Notes: generated by a model not told the origin, from the letters alone. A stretch of 64,000 nucleotides of DNA from Pedobacter alluvionis (GCF_003664035.1 NZ_RCCK01000012.1:248001-312000); one strand, 5' to 3'; positions 43,151 to 51,601 are shown, numbered from the stretch's first letter. Program-made: numbers and translations.

Positions 43151-44200
43151 TTATTTGTTTAATGAAACTTTGTAAATGGTGGTTTGCGTGTAAAAATCTT
43201 CAGGTCTTAATATAGTACTTGGAAATTCAGGGATATTTACGGCATTGGGGTGATGCTGTGTTTCCACGCAAAAAGCACCGAAGCTGCCGTAATCTCTTCC
43301 GCCTTTACCATTTTTTACATCCAAATATTTTGAAGTATAAAGATGTGCTACCGGTTCTGTTGTATATACGCTTAAAACTAAACCACTTTCTTCTTCAATT
43401 GTTTTGGTTGCCAGCGATAAATCGCCATAGATTTTATCCAGAACGTAAGTTTGGTCGTAACCTTCTTCCTCATCCCAATCCTGCCCAATCGCTTTAGATT
43501 TTGTAAAATCCATGCGCGTACCTTCAACAGGGATCAATTTGCCTGTTACCGAATAATTACTGTCCTGCTCAAGGTAATTTGATGCAAAAATCTGCTGTTT
43601 GTGGTTTTTAATATTTCCACCATCTGGTGCCAGGTTAAAATAACCATGGTGTGTTAAATTAATTGCAGTAGCCTGATCAGCCTCTGCTTCATAACTTAAA
43701 ATCAATTCATCATTTTCGGTAAGTTCGAAAGTAAGGTCGATGATTAGGTTGCCCGGGAAATTCTCTTCGCCATCCACACTTTCATATTGTAAGGTAACCG
43801 ACGATTGTGGCCCTTCGCCCACTTCAACAATATCCCAAACTTTTTTATCAAAGCCTTCTATACCTCCGTGCAGCGTATCAGTACCAGCATTTTGTGCCAG
43901 TTGATAGTCTTCTCCATCAATGGTAAACCGGCCATTTTTGATGCGGTTAGCATAACGTCCCACAACAGCGCCCAGATATGGATACTTGTTTAGGTAATCC
44001 GGATTAAGGTATTCGTCGAAAGTATCAAAGCCCAATACAATATCCTGCATTTCGCCTTTGGCATTTTTAACGATGAATTTATTAATGATCGCACCATAAT
44101 TGAATATTTTAACATAAGTGCCTTTACTATTGGTTAGTTCGATTGCGATAACTTCTTCGCCATCAATAATTTTTCCGGTAGGTATTTGCTGAACGCTCAT
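43151..44200 (-). CDS. galM: Aldose 1-epimerase (galactose mutarotase)
   Basis: The 349-residue enzyme interconverts alpha- and beta-galactose for galactokinase. It shows IFNYGAIINKFIV, GRYANRIKNGRF, TLHGGIEGFDKKVW with a catalytic histidine, LTHHGYFNLAP with the second histidine, and a C-terminal FCVETQHHPNAVNIPEFP with the catalytic glutamate. No signal peptide is present, so it acts in the cytosol, which fits its divergent pairing with galK (76 bases apart). Confidence 0.95.
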   Translation of the reverse strand: MSVQQIPTGKIIDGEEVIAIELTNSKGTYVKIFNYGAIINKFIVKNAKGEMQDIVLGFDTFDEYLNPDYLNKYPYLGAVVGRYANRIKNGRFTIDGEDYQLAQNAGTDTLHGGIEGFDKKVWDIVEVGEGPQSSVTLQYESVDGEENFPGNLIIDLTFELTENDELILSYEAEADQATAINLTHHGYFNLAPDGGNIKNHKQQIFASNYLEQDSNYSVTGKLIPVEGTRMDFTKSKAIGQDWDEEEGYDQTYVLDKIYGDLSLATKTIEEESGLVLSVYTTEPVAHLYTSKYLDVKNGKGGRDYGSFGAFCVETQHHPNAVNIPEFPSTILRPEDFYTQTTIYKVSLNK

Positions 44201-44264
44201 AAATTGTAACTTAGGGCTTTTGTATCCTAAACAAACATACTACTATTAATGCTTTTAATAAATA

Positions 44265-44272
44265 TATTTTAG
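44265..44272 (+). promoter_or_regulatory. Possible -7 box before galK
   Basis: TATTTTAG differs from TAnnTTTG by one base and ends four bases before the ATG at 44277. It is weaker than the boxes before prmC and ribD. Confidence 0.25.
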
Positions 44273-44276
44273 CCAA

Positions 44277-45428
44277 ATGAATATTAACCTTGAGGAAAAA
44301 TTTGCAGCGCAATACCATAAAAAAGCCGATGCCATATATTTTACACCCGGTCGCGTTAACCTCATTGGCGAGCATATTGATTACAACGGCGGTCTGGTAA
44401 TGCCCTGTGCCATTACCCTGGGAACCTGGTTGGCCATTGCGCCTAATAATGAAAACAAATTTAGGTTTAAGAGCCTGAATTTCGAGATGGAAACGACTGT
44501 TGAAAGCAATGTTTTAAATGGAAAAGATGGTAGCCATTGGACCAATTATCCTATAGGTGTAATTAATGAAATGATCAAAGATGGAAAAGAGATCACCGGA
44601 CTGGATTTTCTTTTTTATGGAAATATCCCCATCGGATCAGGGCTATCTTCTTCTGCATCGATTGAAATCGCTACGGCTTATGCTTTAAACAGTTATTTTA
44701 ACCTGGGTTACGACCGATTAGATCTTGTTAAGATTGCAAAACGGGTGGAGAATGATTTTATTGGCTTAAACTCAGGCATAATGGATCAGTTTGCGGTTAC
44801 TTTCGGCGAAAAAAACAAAGCGATTGTTTTAGACTGTGAGACTTTAAAATATAAAATGGTTGATATTGATCTAGGCAACTATGTGCTGGCCATCATCAAT
44901 ACCAATAAACCGCGCGAACTGGCAGATTCTAAATATAATGAACGTGTTGCTGAATGTCAAACAGCCTTAAAGCTATTAAACGAAGAAATTACACTTCACT
45001 ATCTTTGTGAGCTTAACGCTGAAAAGTTTGCTTTACACAGCCATTTAATAACAGATGAAACTATTTTAAACCGTGCAACACATGTAGTTAAAGAAAATGA
45101 TCGGGTTCATTTGGCTGCTAAAGCATTAAACGGCGGAAACCTGGAAGAATTTGGCCGCCTGATGTATGCCTCACATGAATCGTTAAGAACACTATATGAA
45201 GTAAGCGGTAAAGAACTGGATACTGTAGTAGATTTCTGTACCAGCTATGACCATGTAATCGGTGCACGAATGACAGGCGCTGGCTTTGGTGGTTGTGCAA
45301 TTGCATTGCTGGAGAAAGGTTACGAAGAAGACTTTGCAAAACACTTAACAGATTATTACGTAGCTAATATCGGCTACCCTGCAGCAATTTATATTAGCGA
45401 AATTGGTAATGGTCCAATTAAGTTGTAA
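44277..45428 (+). CDS. galK: Galactokinase
   Basis: The 383-residue GHMP kinase phosphorylates galactose to galactose-1-phosphate, the first committed step of the Leloir pathway. It has the GalK signature TPGRVNLIGEHIDYNGGLVMP near residues 24-44, the ATP-binding NIPIGSGLSSSASIE, LNSGIMDQFAVTFG and the late GARMTGAGFGGCAIALL. Length is normal. It is divergent from galM, so both probably respond to the same control. GalT and GalE are not in the window. Confidence 0.96.
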   Translation: MNINLEEKFAAQYHKKADAIYFTPGRVNLIGEHIDYNGGLVMPCAITLGTWLAIAPNNENKFRFKSLNFEMETTVESNVLNGKDGSHWTNYPIGVINEMIKDGKEITGLDFLFYGNIPIGSGLSSSASIEIATAYALNSYFNLGYDRLDLVKIAKRVENDFIGLNSGIMDQFAVTFGEKNKAIVLDCETLKYKMVDIDLGNYVLAIINTNKPRELADSKYNERVAECQTALKLLNEEITLHYLCELNAEKFALHSHLITDETILNRATHVVKENDRVHLAAKALNGGNLEEFGRLMYASHESLRTLYEVSGKELDTVVDFCTSYDHVIGARMTGAGFGGCAIALLEKGYEEDFAKHLTDYYVANIGYPAAIYISEIGNGPIKL

Positions 45429-45433
45429 TATAT

Positions 45434-45456
45434 TAACCACAGATAACCACAGATTC
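45434..45456. repeat. Tandem AACCACAGAT units
   Basis: Two copies of AACCACAGAT stand in tandem just after galK, as in the clusters at 591-620 and 41495-41630. Confidence 0.5.
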
Positions 45457-45494
45457 GTAATTATACCTCATCGGTGTAATCACTTTAAAAAATA

Positions 45495-46025
45495 ATGAGA
45501 AAATTAAAATTAGACGAGTTAAACCGTCCGGATATTGAAGCTTTTAAAGCACAGGAAAAATTGCCTGTTGTAGTGGTTTTGGATAATGTGCGCAGTATGC
45601 ACAATGTTGGTTCAATATTCCGTACTGCTGATGGATTTGCTTTAGAAAAAGTAATACTTTGCGGCATTACAGCACAACCACCACATCGCGAAATTGAAAA
45701 AACGGCTCTGGGTGCTACTCAATCTGTAGATTGGATTCACTATACAGACACTTTACAGGCCGTTGATGCCCTTAGGGATTTAGGATATGAAATTATTGCC
45801 ATTGAACAGGCAGAGAATAGCACGATGCTAAATACTTTTACACCCGATCCCAATAAAAAATATGCGCTTATTTTCGGGAATGAAGTTGATGGTGTTAGCG
45901 ATGAGGTAATGGCTAAAATTGATGAATGCATCGAAATTCCGCAATTTGGAACCAAACATTCTTTTAACATCGTAATTTCTGCCGGAATAGTATTTTGGGA
46001 TTTCTTCGCTAAACTGAGGTTATAA
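45495..46025 (+). CDS. SpoU/TrmH-family RNA 2'-O-methyltransferase
   Basis: This 176-residue protein has the SPOUT fold signatures: VVVLDNVRSMHNVGSIFRTADGF (motif 1), YALIFGNEVDGVSDEVM (motif 2) and EIPQFGTKHSFNIVISAGIVFWDF (motif 3, knot). It methylates ribose in tRNA or rRNA using SAM; the target base is unknown. The short N-terminus without a separate RNA-binding domain resembles TrmH/TrmL-like enzymes. It stands alone behind galK with repeats between. Confidence 0.9.
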   Translation: MRKLKLDELNRPDIEAFKAQEKLPVVVVLDNVRSMHNVGSIFRTADGFALEKVILCGITAQPPHREIEKTALGATQSVDWIHYTDTLQAVDALRDLGYEIIAIEQAENSTMLNTFTPDPNKKYALIFGNEVDGVSDEVMAKIDECIEIPQFGTKHSFNIVISAGIVFWDFFAKLRL

Positions 46026-46334
46026 TTTATCAAACTTTTTTCACAGTGAAAAACAAAGAGATGTTATAGAGCAATAAGAAAAACCCAATTACACAAGTAG
46101 AATTTTAATGACTTCATAAACGACCTTTTTTAGGTTTTGTTCAGAATACTATACAAAAACTAACATAATTTCAGTTACATAGTAACATTTTTGTGAAATT
46201 AATTTACACCCGTAATCTTCTGATAACATGATATTTGTATAAAATATATGGTGTTTGGCAAGATTTTTTCTTAGACCATGCAAAACAGTACGATAAAAAA
46301 ACTGTTAAGACACTAATATTAAAAATAGAATAAC
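46026..46334. other. Upstream region of the ompA gene
   Basis: About 310 AT-rich bases separate the methylase from ompA and very likely form a long leader. A TTTTTG near 46189 and TAATCTTC near 46215 could be promoter elements, but the match is weak. No gene or clear hairpin is visible. Confidence 0.4.
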
Positions 46335-47675
46335 ATGAATACGAGAATTACAAAATCAACAATGTTGGTTGCATTATTGGGTTTATCATCACAATTGTTT
46401 GCCCAGGATACACCAACAACTACAAGCACAACTGGACGTTTCTCTCCTAAAGAGTTCCGTACCTGGTCAATAGGTGTACATGGAGGTTTGCTAACCCCAA
46501 GAACTATTTTTGGCAACTCTAATCACCAATTTCAAACTCCAGTAGAACACATCGGTTATGGTGGTTACATTAAAAAACAAATTTTACCTCAATTAGGCAT
46601 CCAAGCAGATTTCCTTGCAGGTAAAGTTGAAGAATTAAGAATTGCAAATGGTGTTGATGCTGCAGGAAATACTACTTATGCCGCAAACACAGGTTACAAA
46701 ACTAACATCCAATGGTCTGGAGCTTTATCAGCAGTTTGGAACGTTGCCAACATTAACATCAATAACGAAAATGCGGTAATAATCCCTTACTTAAAAGCCG
46801 GTGCTGGTTACATGTCATCTGGTGCTACAACTATGCCAGCTAACACACAAGATGCAGGTTATTACAGAGAAGGCTGGTTTGTACCAGTAGGTGCCGGTTT
46901 TAAATTGGGTGTTGCCAAAGGTATCAATGTAGATTTAGGTTACGATGTAAATTTTGTTAAATCTGCTAAGTTTGATGGAGTTAACAGTGGTACTAACGAC
47001 AGATTTGCTTATGCACACGCAGGTTTAGAATTTGCTTTAGGCAGTAAAGAAAAACCTCAGTTACAAAACTATAGCTCATTGGCTAACTTACGTCAGCAAA
47101 GTGCTGAAGAAAGTGCTGAATTAAGAAGAGCATTATCAACCGCTGAGCAAAATGCACAACGCGATAGAGAGCAATATGCCAAGGATCTTGGTGATGACGA
47201 TAATGACGGTGTAGCAAACAAATTCGACAAATGTCCAGGTACTGCATCAGGTACAGTTGTTGATGGTTCTGGTTGCCCAATCAAAGTTAAACGTGAAGTA
47301 ATTAAAGAAACCAGAGTAATTACTGAAGAAGATCGTAAAGTGGTTAAAGATGCGATTTCTAACTTAGAATTCGATTTGGGTAAATCAACTATCCGTTCTA
47401 AATCTTACACTACTTTAAACCGTGTTGCTGGTTTATTGGTAGACAAAAACTTCAGCTTAAAATTAGCTGGTCATACTGATAATACTGGTGGCAGAGAGTT
47501 AAACTTACGTTTATCTAAAGACAGAGCTGAATCAGTAAAAGCTTACTTAGTATCTCAAGGTGCAAATGCATCAAGAATTGAAGCTACAGGTTACGGACCT
47601 GACCAACCAATTGCAACAAACAAAACTGCAGCTGGCCGTCAACAAAACCGTCGTGTAGAGTTTACTTTATACTAA
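46335..47675 (+). CDS. OmpA-family outer-membrane protein with TSP3 repeat
   Basis: The 446-residue protein has a signal peptide (ending near SSQLFAQ), a probable eight-stranded beta-barrel to about residue 235 with GGYIKKQILPQLGIQADFLAG and GINVDLGYDVNFVKS, an alpha-helical linker rich in E and R, a thrombospondin type 3 calcium motif (DDDNDGVANKFDKCPGT) and an OmpA peptidoglycan-binding domain ending KLAGHTDNTGGRELNLRLSKDRAESVKAYL and NRRVEFTLY. It likely anchors the outer membrane to the cell wall. Codon use looks highly expressed (many AAC and GGT). Confidence 0.93.
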   Translation: MNTRITKSTMLVALLGLSSQLFAQDTPTTTSTTGRFSPKEFRTWSIGVHGGLLTPRTIFGNSNHQFQTPVEHIGYGGYIKKQILPQLGIQADFLAGKVEELRIANGVDAAGNTTYAANTGYKTNIQWSGALSAVWNVANININNENAVIIPYLKAGAGYMSSGATTMPANTQDAGYYREGWFVPVGAGFKLGVAKGINVDLGYDVNFVKSAKFDGVNSGTNDRFAYAHAGLEFALGSKEKPQLQNYSSLANLRQQSAEESAELRRALSTAEQNAQRDREQYAKDLGDDDNDGVANKFDKCPGTASGTVVDGSGCPIKVKREVIKETRVITEEDRKVVKDAISNLEFDLGKSTIRSKSYTTLNRVAGLLVDKNFSLKLAGHTDNTGGRELNLRLSKDRAESVKAYLVSQGANASRIEATGYGPDQPIATNKTAAGRQQNRRVEFTLY

Positions 47676-47694
47676 TCGTAAACAACAGTTAATG

Positions 47695-47732
47695 AAAAAG
47701 CTCCTCAGATTAATATCTGAGGAGCTTTTTTT
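47695..47732 (+). terminator. Intrinsic terminator of the ompA gene
   Basis: AAAAAGCTCCTCAGAT and ATCTGAGGAGCTTTTT form a 16-bp stem around TAAT, followed by further T residues. It is the strongest terminator in the window, as expected for a highly expressed gene. Confidence 0.93.
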
Positions 47733-47746
47733 ATATAGTAGAAATC

Positions 47747-47826
47747 GTCATACTGAACTTGTTTCAGGAACTTTATTGGCGGAATAGACCCTGAAATAAA
47801 TCCGATAGCTATCGGATCAGGGTGAC
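47747..47826. repeat. REP-like element with GAACTTGTTTCAGG arm
   Basis: GTCATACTGAACTTGTTTCAGG and, inverted, CCCTGAAATAAATCC ... GGATCAGGGTGACG form imperfect arms, with an internal CCGATAGCTATCGG palindrome. It lies between the convergent ompA and helicase-like genes. Confidence 0.6.
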
Positions 47827-47835
47827 GCCCAGTTG

Positions 47836-49134
47836 TTAAGACAATCCCTTTTTATTCTTATAAGTCATTTTGGCTTTAGTGCCTGCGCTATAATTGTAGT
47901 TTTTTAGGTTGCTGGCTTTCTTTTCATGAAATGCAGCGCCGCGCTCAGAAGATTCATCTTCTTCGGCACCCTTCTTTTTCTTCGGTTTATCAGCAGCATC
48001 AACCACTTTCAAATCTTCAGGTAATTCCATTACCTCCAGTTTCTGGCCTATAGCCTGCTCAATTTTTTTTACCTCAATCAATTCAATATCGGTAGAAAAA
48101 GTAATGGCCACTACATCTTCATCGCCATGTTTAACTATGCGCTGAGTTAGAGTTTCCTTCTGCTCTGGCAATTCAAAGTGCACGATAAAAGGAATTCCTT
48201 CAATATTAAGTTCGCCTAAATTCTCGTTGGCTACGATTAAAACTCTGGCTTCAGAATTATCTTTAAAGTCTTCAATATCATCATAACCTTTATCATCAAA
48301 AAACAGCGAGCGATAGATACTAATCTCACCTTCTTTATGCTGATTAAAGTTTTTATAAACTGTTTGTGCGGTTAAACGTGTATTTACAAAAACCACAACT
48401 TTATCAAAAATTTCAGTATCGCCCAATAATAAGGTTAACAGGTTTAGCTTTGTTCTGAAATTCGGTACCAGATAAAGCATCTGCTGATAAACTTCTGCTT
48501 GCTTTTCGCCTATTTCATCAACCTCAATGGTTGTGGTAGAATCTTTCATGAAAGGCGAAATCATGTGGTTCAATTTTTCGTGCATTACCTCGGTAAACAC
48601 CACATGCTGAGATTTATAAGCACTGTTTGCTAATTCTACAACTGGTAATTGCAGGCCTTTTTTAACGATAAGCTCTGCATTATCTACTATAAACAACTGG
48701 ATTTTATTCGTGTTTAATGCCAATTTAAGGTACAAGGCACGGGCGCGGTCTGGTACCGCTACAATAATATCGCAGCCATCTGTTATTTCATTCATTTGGG
48801 TATCAACAGCACCGCGGCTATCAATTCCCAAAATTCTAAATGTACTATTACGGTTTAATAATTTAAATTGTTCCAAAACATGATCTACATGTTCTGCATC
48901 TGGTACTAAAATTAAAGCCCTTGGTGCTTCCTCAAAAGCGTACTTCAACTTCATTAAAGTAGCTAAAACATAAGTTGTTGTTTTTCCCGAACCCTCTGGT
49001 CCCACCGCTATAACATCTTGTCCACCTAAAATACGCGACATTGTTCTGGACTGGATTTCTTTTGGAGTTAAAAATCCTGCATCAGTCATGGCCGCTACAA
49101 GTGGTTTGCTAAGTTTTAATTTATCTAAAGACAC
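47836..49134 (-). CDS. DEAD-box-helicase-like protein with degenerate motifs
   Basis: From a GTG at 49134 the protein has 432 residues and two RecA-like domains. The Q-motif region (KLKLSKPLVAAM, FLTPKEIQ with Gln28) and Walker A GPEGSGKT (45-52) are intact. Motif II reads VDNAE instead of DEAD, the SAT motif is absent, and motif VI reads QRIVKHGDE in place of HRxGRxxR. ATP may be bound but hydrolysis and unwinding are doubtful. The tail is basic, lysine-rich and low-complexity, as in RNA-binding helicases. The frame is open to 49257 but the extra N-terminus is unlike the family. Confidence 0.7.
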   Translation of the reverse strand: MSLDKLKLSKPLVAAMTDAGFLTPKEIQSRTMSRILGGQDVIAVGPEGSGKTTTYVLATLMKLKYAFEEAPRALILVPDAEHVDHVLEQFKLLNRNSTFRILGIDSRGAVDTQMNEITDGCDIIVAVPDRARALYLKLALNTNKIQLFIVDNAELIVKKGLQLPVVELANSAYKSQHVVFTEVMHEKLNHMISPFMKDSTTTIEVDEIGEKQAEVYQQMLYLVPNFRTKLNLLTLLLGDTEIFDKVVVFVNTRLTAQTVYKNFNQHKEGEISIYRSLFFDDKGYDDIEDFKDNSEARVLIVANENLGELNIEGIPFIVHFELPEQKETLTQRIVKHGDEDVVAITFSTDIELIEVKKIEQAIGQKLEVMELPEDLKVVDAADKPKKKKGAEEDESSERGAAFHEKKASNLKNYNYSAGTKAKMTYKNKKGLS

Positions 49135-49379
49135 AATTACTATTTTAATGTTTGAACTGCAAATATCCTTAAAATAATTAGCTTTTCTGAAATTGAATTT
49201 AAAGGCTTGAAAATAGATCAGAAGGAAAAATTGAACTATTCCTGATAGGGTTATCAACTTCAGCTCAATATTTCAATAAAATTGAACTGAAATAAAAATT
49301 ATTATGCTGAAAATGAGTTAGTTGGAATGTTTTTTTAACATAAAAACTACTAAATCTATAGATTTTATATACTTATTTT

Positions 49380-49387
49380 TATATTTG
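49380..49387 (+). promoter_or_regulatory. -7 box of the small-protein/tRNA-like unit
   Basis: TATATTTG fits TAnnTTTG, 52 bases before the small ORF at 49440. A 14-bp palindrome AAATCTATAGATTT lies at 49352-49365, around the -33 position, and could be an operator. Confidence 0.35.
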
Positions 49388-49439
49388 CTCATCATTAATC
49401 ATTAACAAAAAATATGTTGAACAATTAAACAATAAAATC

Positions 49440-49601
49440 ATGTCGATTTATTTTCAGTACCCAGCCATAGCTGAATATCCGAAACTCATTTATCCGTTGC
49501 AAACAGAAACTGAAGAACCGATAATTGTAACGGATGAAGATAGTTTAAATAAAGAACAAATTTTAGAGCTGAAAGATTATTTAGCACTAAAGCAGTTATA
49601 A
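49440..49601 (+). CDS. Small acidic protein (53 residues)
   Basis: The frame begins MSIYFQYPAIAEYPKLIYPL and continues with QTETEEPIIVTDEDSLNKEQ and a short helical end, LKDYLALKQL. The composition and the ATG fit a real small protein, and the frame is preceded by a promoter-like box. No signal peptide or membrane segment is present and I recognise no family. Six bases after its stop comes a tRNA-like sequence, and further hairpins follow, so it heads a mixed coding/structured transcript. Confidence 0.5.
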   Translation: MSIYFQYPAIAEYPKLIYPLQTETEEPIIVTDEDSLNKEQILELKDYLALKQL

Positions 49602-49607
49602 AAATAA

Positions 49608-49678
49608 GGCCAGTTGACCGATTGGAAGGTTAGAGTTTCATAAACTCTTTATAATGGTTCGAATCCATTACTAGGCCG
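49608..49678 (+). tRNA. tRNA-Met(CAT)-like gene with bulged acceptor stem
   Basis: The 71 bases fold as a cloverleaf. The anticodon stem AGAGT/ACTCT encloses TTCATAA (anticodon CAT at 49639-49641). The T arm is AATGG-TTCGAAT-CCATT, fully canonical. The D arm ACC/GGT is three pairs with GG in the loop. The acceptor GGCCAGT pairs with ACT and GGCC, but an extra A (49673) is bulged on the 3' side. The 3' end reads GCA, not CCA. It may be a true unusual tRNA, a decaying one, or a tRNA-like regulatory element; Met, fMet or lysidine-Ile cannot be told apart. Confidence 0.5.
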
Positions 49679-49758
49679 CAAAGTGTATCTCATAACACTT
49701 TATCCTGATTCTGCTCAATCAGGCAAGATTTGGTTATCTTATATTTGTTTTGTTGTTA

Positions 49759-49795
49759 GCAAAGGCTATCCGCGATGGGTAGCCTTTACCTTTTA
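49759..49795 (+). terminator. Terminator after the tRNA-like sequence
   Basis: AAAGGCTA(T)CC and GG(G)TAGCCTTT pair around GCGAT and run into ACCTTTT. Two further hairpins lie just before it (CCTGATT/AATCAGG near 49704-49724 and AAGTG/CACTT near 49680), making the region after the tRNA highly structured. Confidence 0.65.
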
Positions 49796-49799
49796 TGTA

Positions 49800-50161
49800 A
49801 ATGCCATGATCCTGAGCACTGCGAAGGATCTCCACCAAATATCCTAACTTTTTGATTATTTAGAAGCGCAGTTTCAGTGCCTATGGTCAGGGCTTGGTCC
49901 TGCTGTTCACTGCAATCTTTTTGGAAATGTATTCACAAATACAATATTGTGTAGCCAAAAAGTATTTCCGTTTCCATCAGGGCTATTTAGCAAATACAGT
50001 GATTCAGAAAAGTAAATGATCTCACAGAAAGTTCTTTCATGAACAAATAAATATTAGTGCTTTAATCTTTTTTCAAAATCTCAAAACATTTTATTTCATT
50101 CGTGGTTATTTATATAATTCACATTATACTAATCTTTTACAGATTAATTTGTTTGGTTTAA
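49800..50161. other. Repeat-rich intergenic region before ldcA
   Basis: A REP-like unit (ATCCTGAGCACTGCGAAGGATC near 49808-49830) is followed by CAGTGCCTATGGTCAGGGC, and an inverted CTTTTTGG/CCAAAAAG pair at about 49918 and 49958. The rest is AT-rich. A perfect terminator stem closes the region at 50162-50191, although no gene is visible before it, so an untranslated transcript is possible. Confidence 0.4.
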
Positions 50162-50191
50162 AAAAGGGATTTATGGATATAAATCCCTTTT
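50162..50191. terminator. Orphan terminator upstream of ldcA
   Basis: AAAAGGGATTTAT and ATAAATCCCTTTT form a perfect 13-bp stem around GGAT with T-rich flanks on both strands. It lies 60 bases before the ldcA ATG and upstream of its presumed promoter. Confidence 0.7.
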
Positions 50192-50218
50192 CTTTATGCA
50201 AGAATTTTAAATCATATA

Positions 50219-50251
50219 TTTGGCCATATCAATTCCACTATCCTATTTTAG
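50219..50251 (+). promoter_or_regulatory. Possible promoter of ldcA
   Basis: TTTG at 50219-50222 and TATTTTAG at 50244-50251 are 21 bases apart, near the Bacteroidota consensus. The -7 box touches the ATG at 50252, so any transcript would start at or inside the start codon region. The match is imperfect. Confidence 0.25.
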
Positions 50252-51274
50252 ATGAACAGAAAACATTTCCTTTCTTCATTTATAGCAGCTGCAACTGTAT
50301 TTCCTGCTTTTAAAACCTTGGCGAGTACAGTAGAAAATGAAAGTTCATCTTTTAAAATCCCACCATACTTGAAACCTGGCGATACTATTGGAATAACAAG
50401 TCCGGCGGGATACATTACCCTGGAACAGATTCAGCCTTCTGTTTTACAAATGCAAAGTTGGGGTTTTACCATAAAAATTGGCGATACCATTGGCAAACGC
50501 GATTTTACTTATGGCGGTACCGATGATGAAAGGCTAGCGGATTTTCAGCAAATGCTCGATGATCCAAATATAAATGCCATTATGTGTGCCCGTGGTGGTT
50601 ATGGTTTTGTACGGATAATCGATAAACTCGATTTCTCTTTATTCAAAAGAAAGCCAAAATGGATTATTGGCTTTAGTGATATCACTGTTTTACATTGCCA
50701 TTTGGCAAAAAATTACGGCATTGCCTCTATCCACTCCAAAATGTGCAATAGTTTTCCTGATGATTGGAGTAAAGCTGAACCCATACAGATTGAAACGATT
50801 TTATCCATAAAAAATGCTTTAAGTGGTGAGCAAATGGGTTACACCGCTCCTTCTAACATGAATAACCGGCAAGGAAAAGTTGATGGCATTTTAGTAGGCG
50901 GAAACCTGAGTATCATCGAAACACTTGCGGATAGCGATTCTGATTTAGATACAAAAGGTAAAATCCTTTTCATCGAAGATACTGGGGAATACCTCTACAG
51001 CATTGATAGAATGTTGTGGAACCTAAAACGAAGCGGCAAACTGAAAAACCTAAAGGGATTAATTGTTGGTGGTTTTAAAATCAAACCTGATGATGCGGGC
51101 GAAGAATTTGGCAAAACCATTTATGATATTGTGCTGGAAAAGGTCAAAGAGTATACCTACCCTATCGCATTCGATTTTCCGGTTGGTCACCAACGTAATA
51201 ATTTTGCATTGAAATGTGGTGTACGACATACTTTTATAGTGAATGAAACCGGGTCGGTATTACGAACGGTTTAA
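50252..51274 (+). CDS. LD-carboxypeptidase (peptidase family S66)
   Basis: The 340-residue serine peptidase cleaves the D-Ala from murein tetrapeptides during peptidoglycan recycling. It has an N-terminal signal or Tat-like region (NRKHFLSSFIAAATVFPAF), then PGDTIGITSPAGYI, ARGGYGFVRIID, WIIGFSDITVLH with the nucleophile serine, ILFIEDTGEYLYSIDRML with the catalytic glutamate, and FDFPVGHQRNNFAL with the histidine. A signal peptide suggests a periplasmic or envelope location, unlike the cytosolic E. coli enzyme. Flanked by repeats on both sides, it is transcribed alone. Confidence 0.92.
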   Translation: MNRKHFLSSFIAAATVFPAFKTLASTVENESSSFKIPPYLKPGDTIGITSPAGYITLEQIQPSVLQMQSWGFTIKIGDTIGKRDFTYGGTDDERLADFQQMLDDPNINAIMCARGGYGFVRIIDKLDFSLFKRKPKWIIGFSDITVLHCHLAKNYGIASIHSKMCNSFPDDWSKAEPIQIETILSIKNALSGEQMGYTAPSNMNNRQGKVDGILVGGNLSIIETLADSDSDLDTKGKILFIEDTGEYLYSIDRMLWNLKRSGKLKNLKGLIVGGFKIKPDDAGEEFGKTIYDIVLEKVKEYTYPIAFDFPVGHQRNNFALKCGVRHTFIVNETGSVLRTV

Positions 51275-51601
51275 CTTATTTTACCATTCGTATTTTCGTC
51301 ATCTCGCCTGAAACGTAGTGGAATGGAGAGATCTACCTCGATAGATTTAGCTTCGCTGAGCACTTACGTGGTTCTCGGCTGCGTTGCACCCGATAGCATC
51401 GGATCCGATCTAAATGACGAGCTTTATCATGGTCAAAATAACATACAAGCCTACTCTTTCTGTTAAAACTCAAAACTGACTAATCTCAAAGTTTTAACCT
51501 TTCGTCGCAGCATTTTCTGCATTGGTCTCAATTGTTAAAATGCGGCCTTAACCGGATATATTTTTGTGTTTAATAGTTCATAGACACAAAATTTATTCGC
51601 C
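51275..51601. other. Intergenic region with REP-like repeat before the efflux operon
   Basis: About 51297-51420 holds an imperfect inverted element (GTCATCTCGCCTGAAACGTAG ... CGATAGCATCGGATCCGATC, TAAATGACG). The later part leads to the TolC promoter. No gene is visible in the 327 bases. Confidence 0.5.
51559..51566 (+). promoter_or_regulatory. -7 box before the efflux operon
   Basis: TATTTTTG fits TAnnTTTG, 35 bases before the ATG at 51602. A TTG at 51532 could be the -33 element with a 24-base spacer, slightly long. Confidence 0.35.

Noticed and set aside
47083-47284. Two short minus-strand frames within ompA
   Set aside because: They are shadows of the OmpA-family gene with no own signals.
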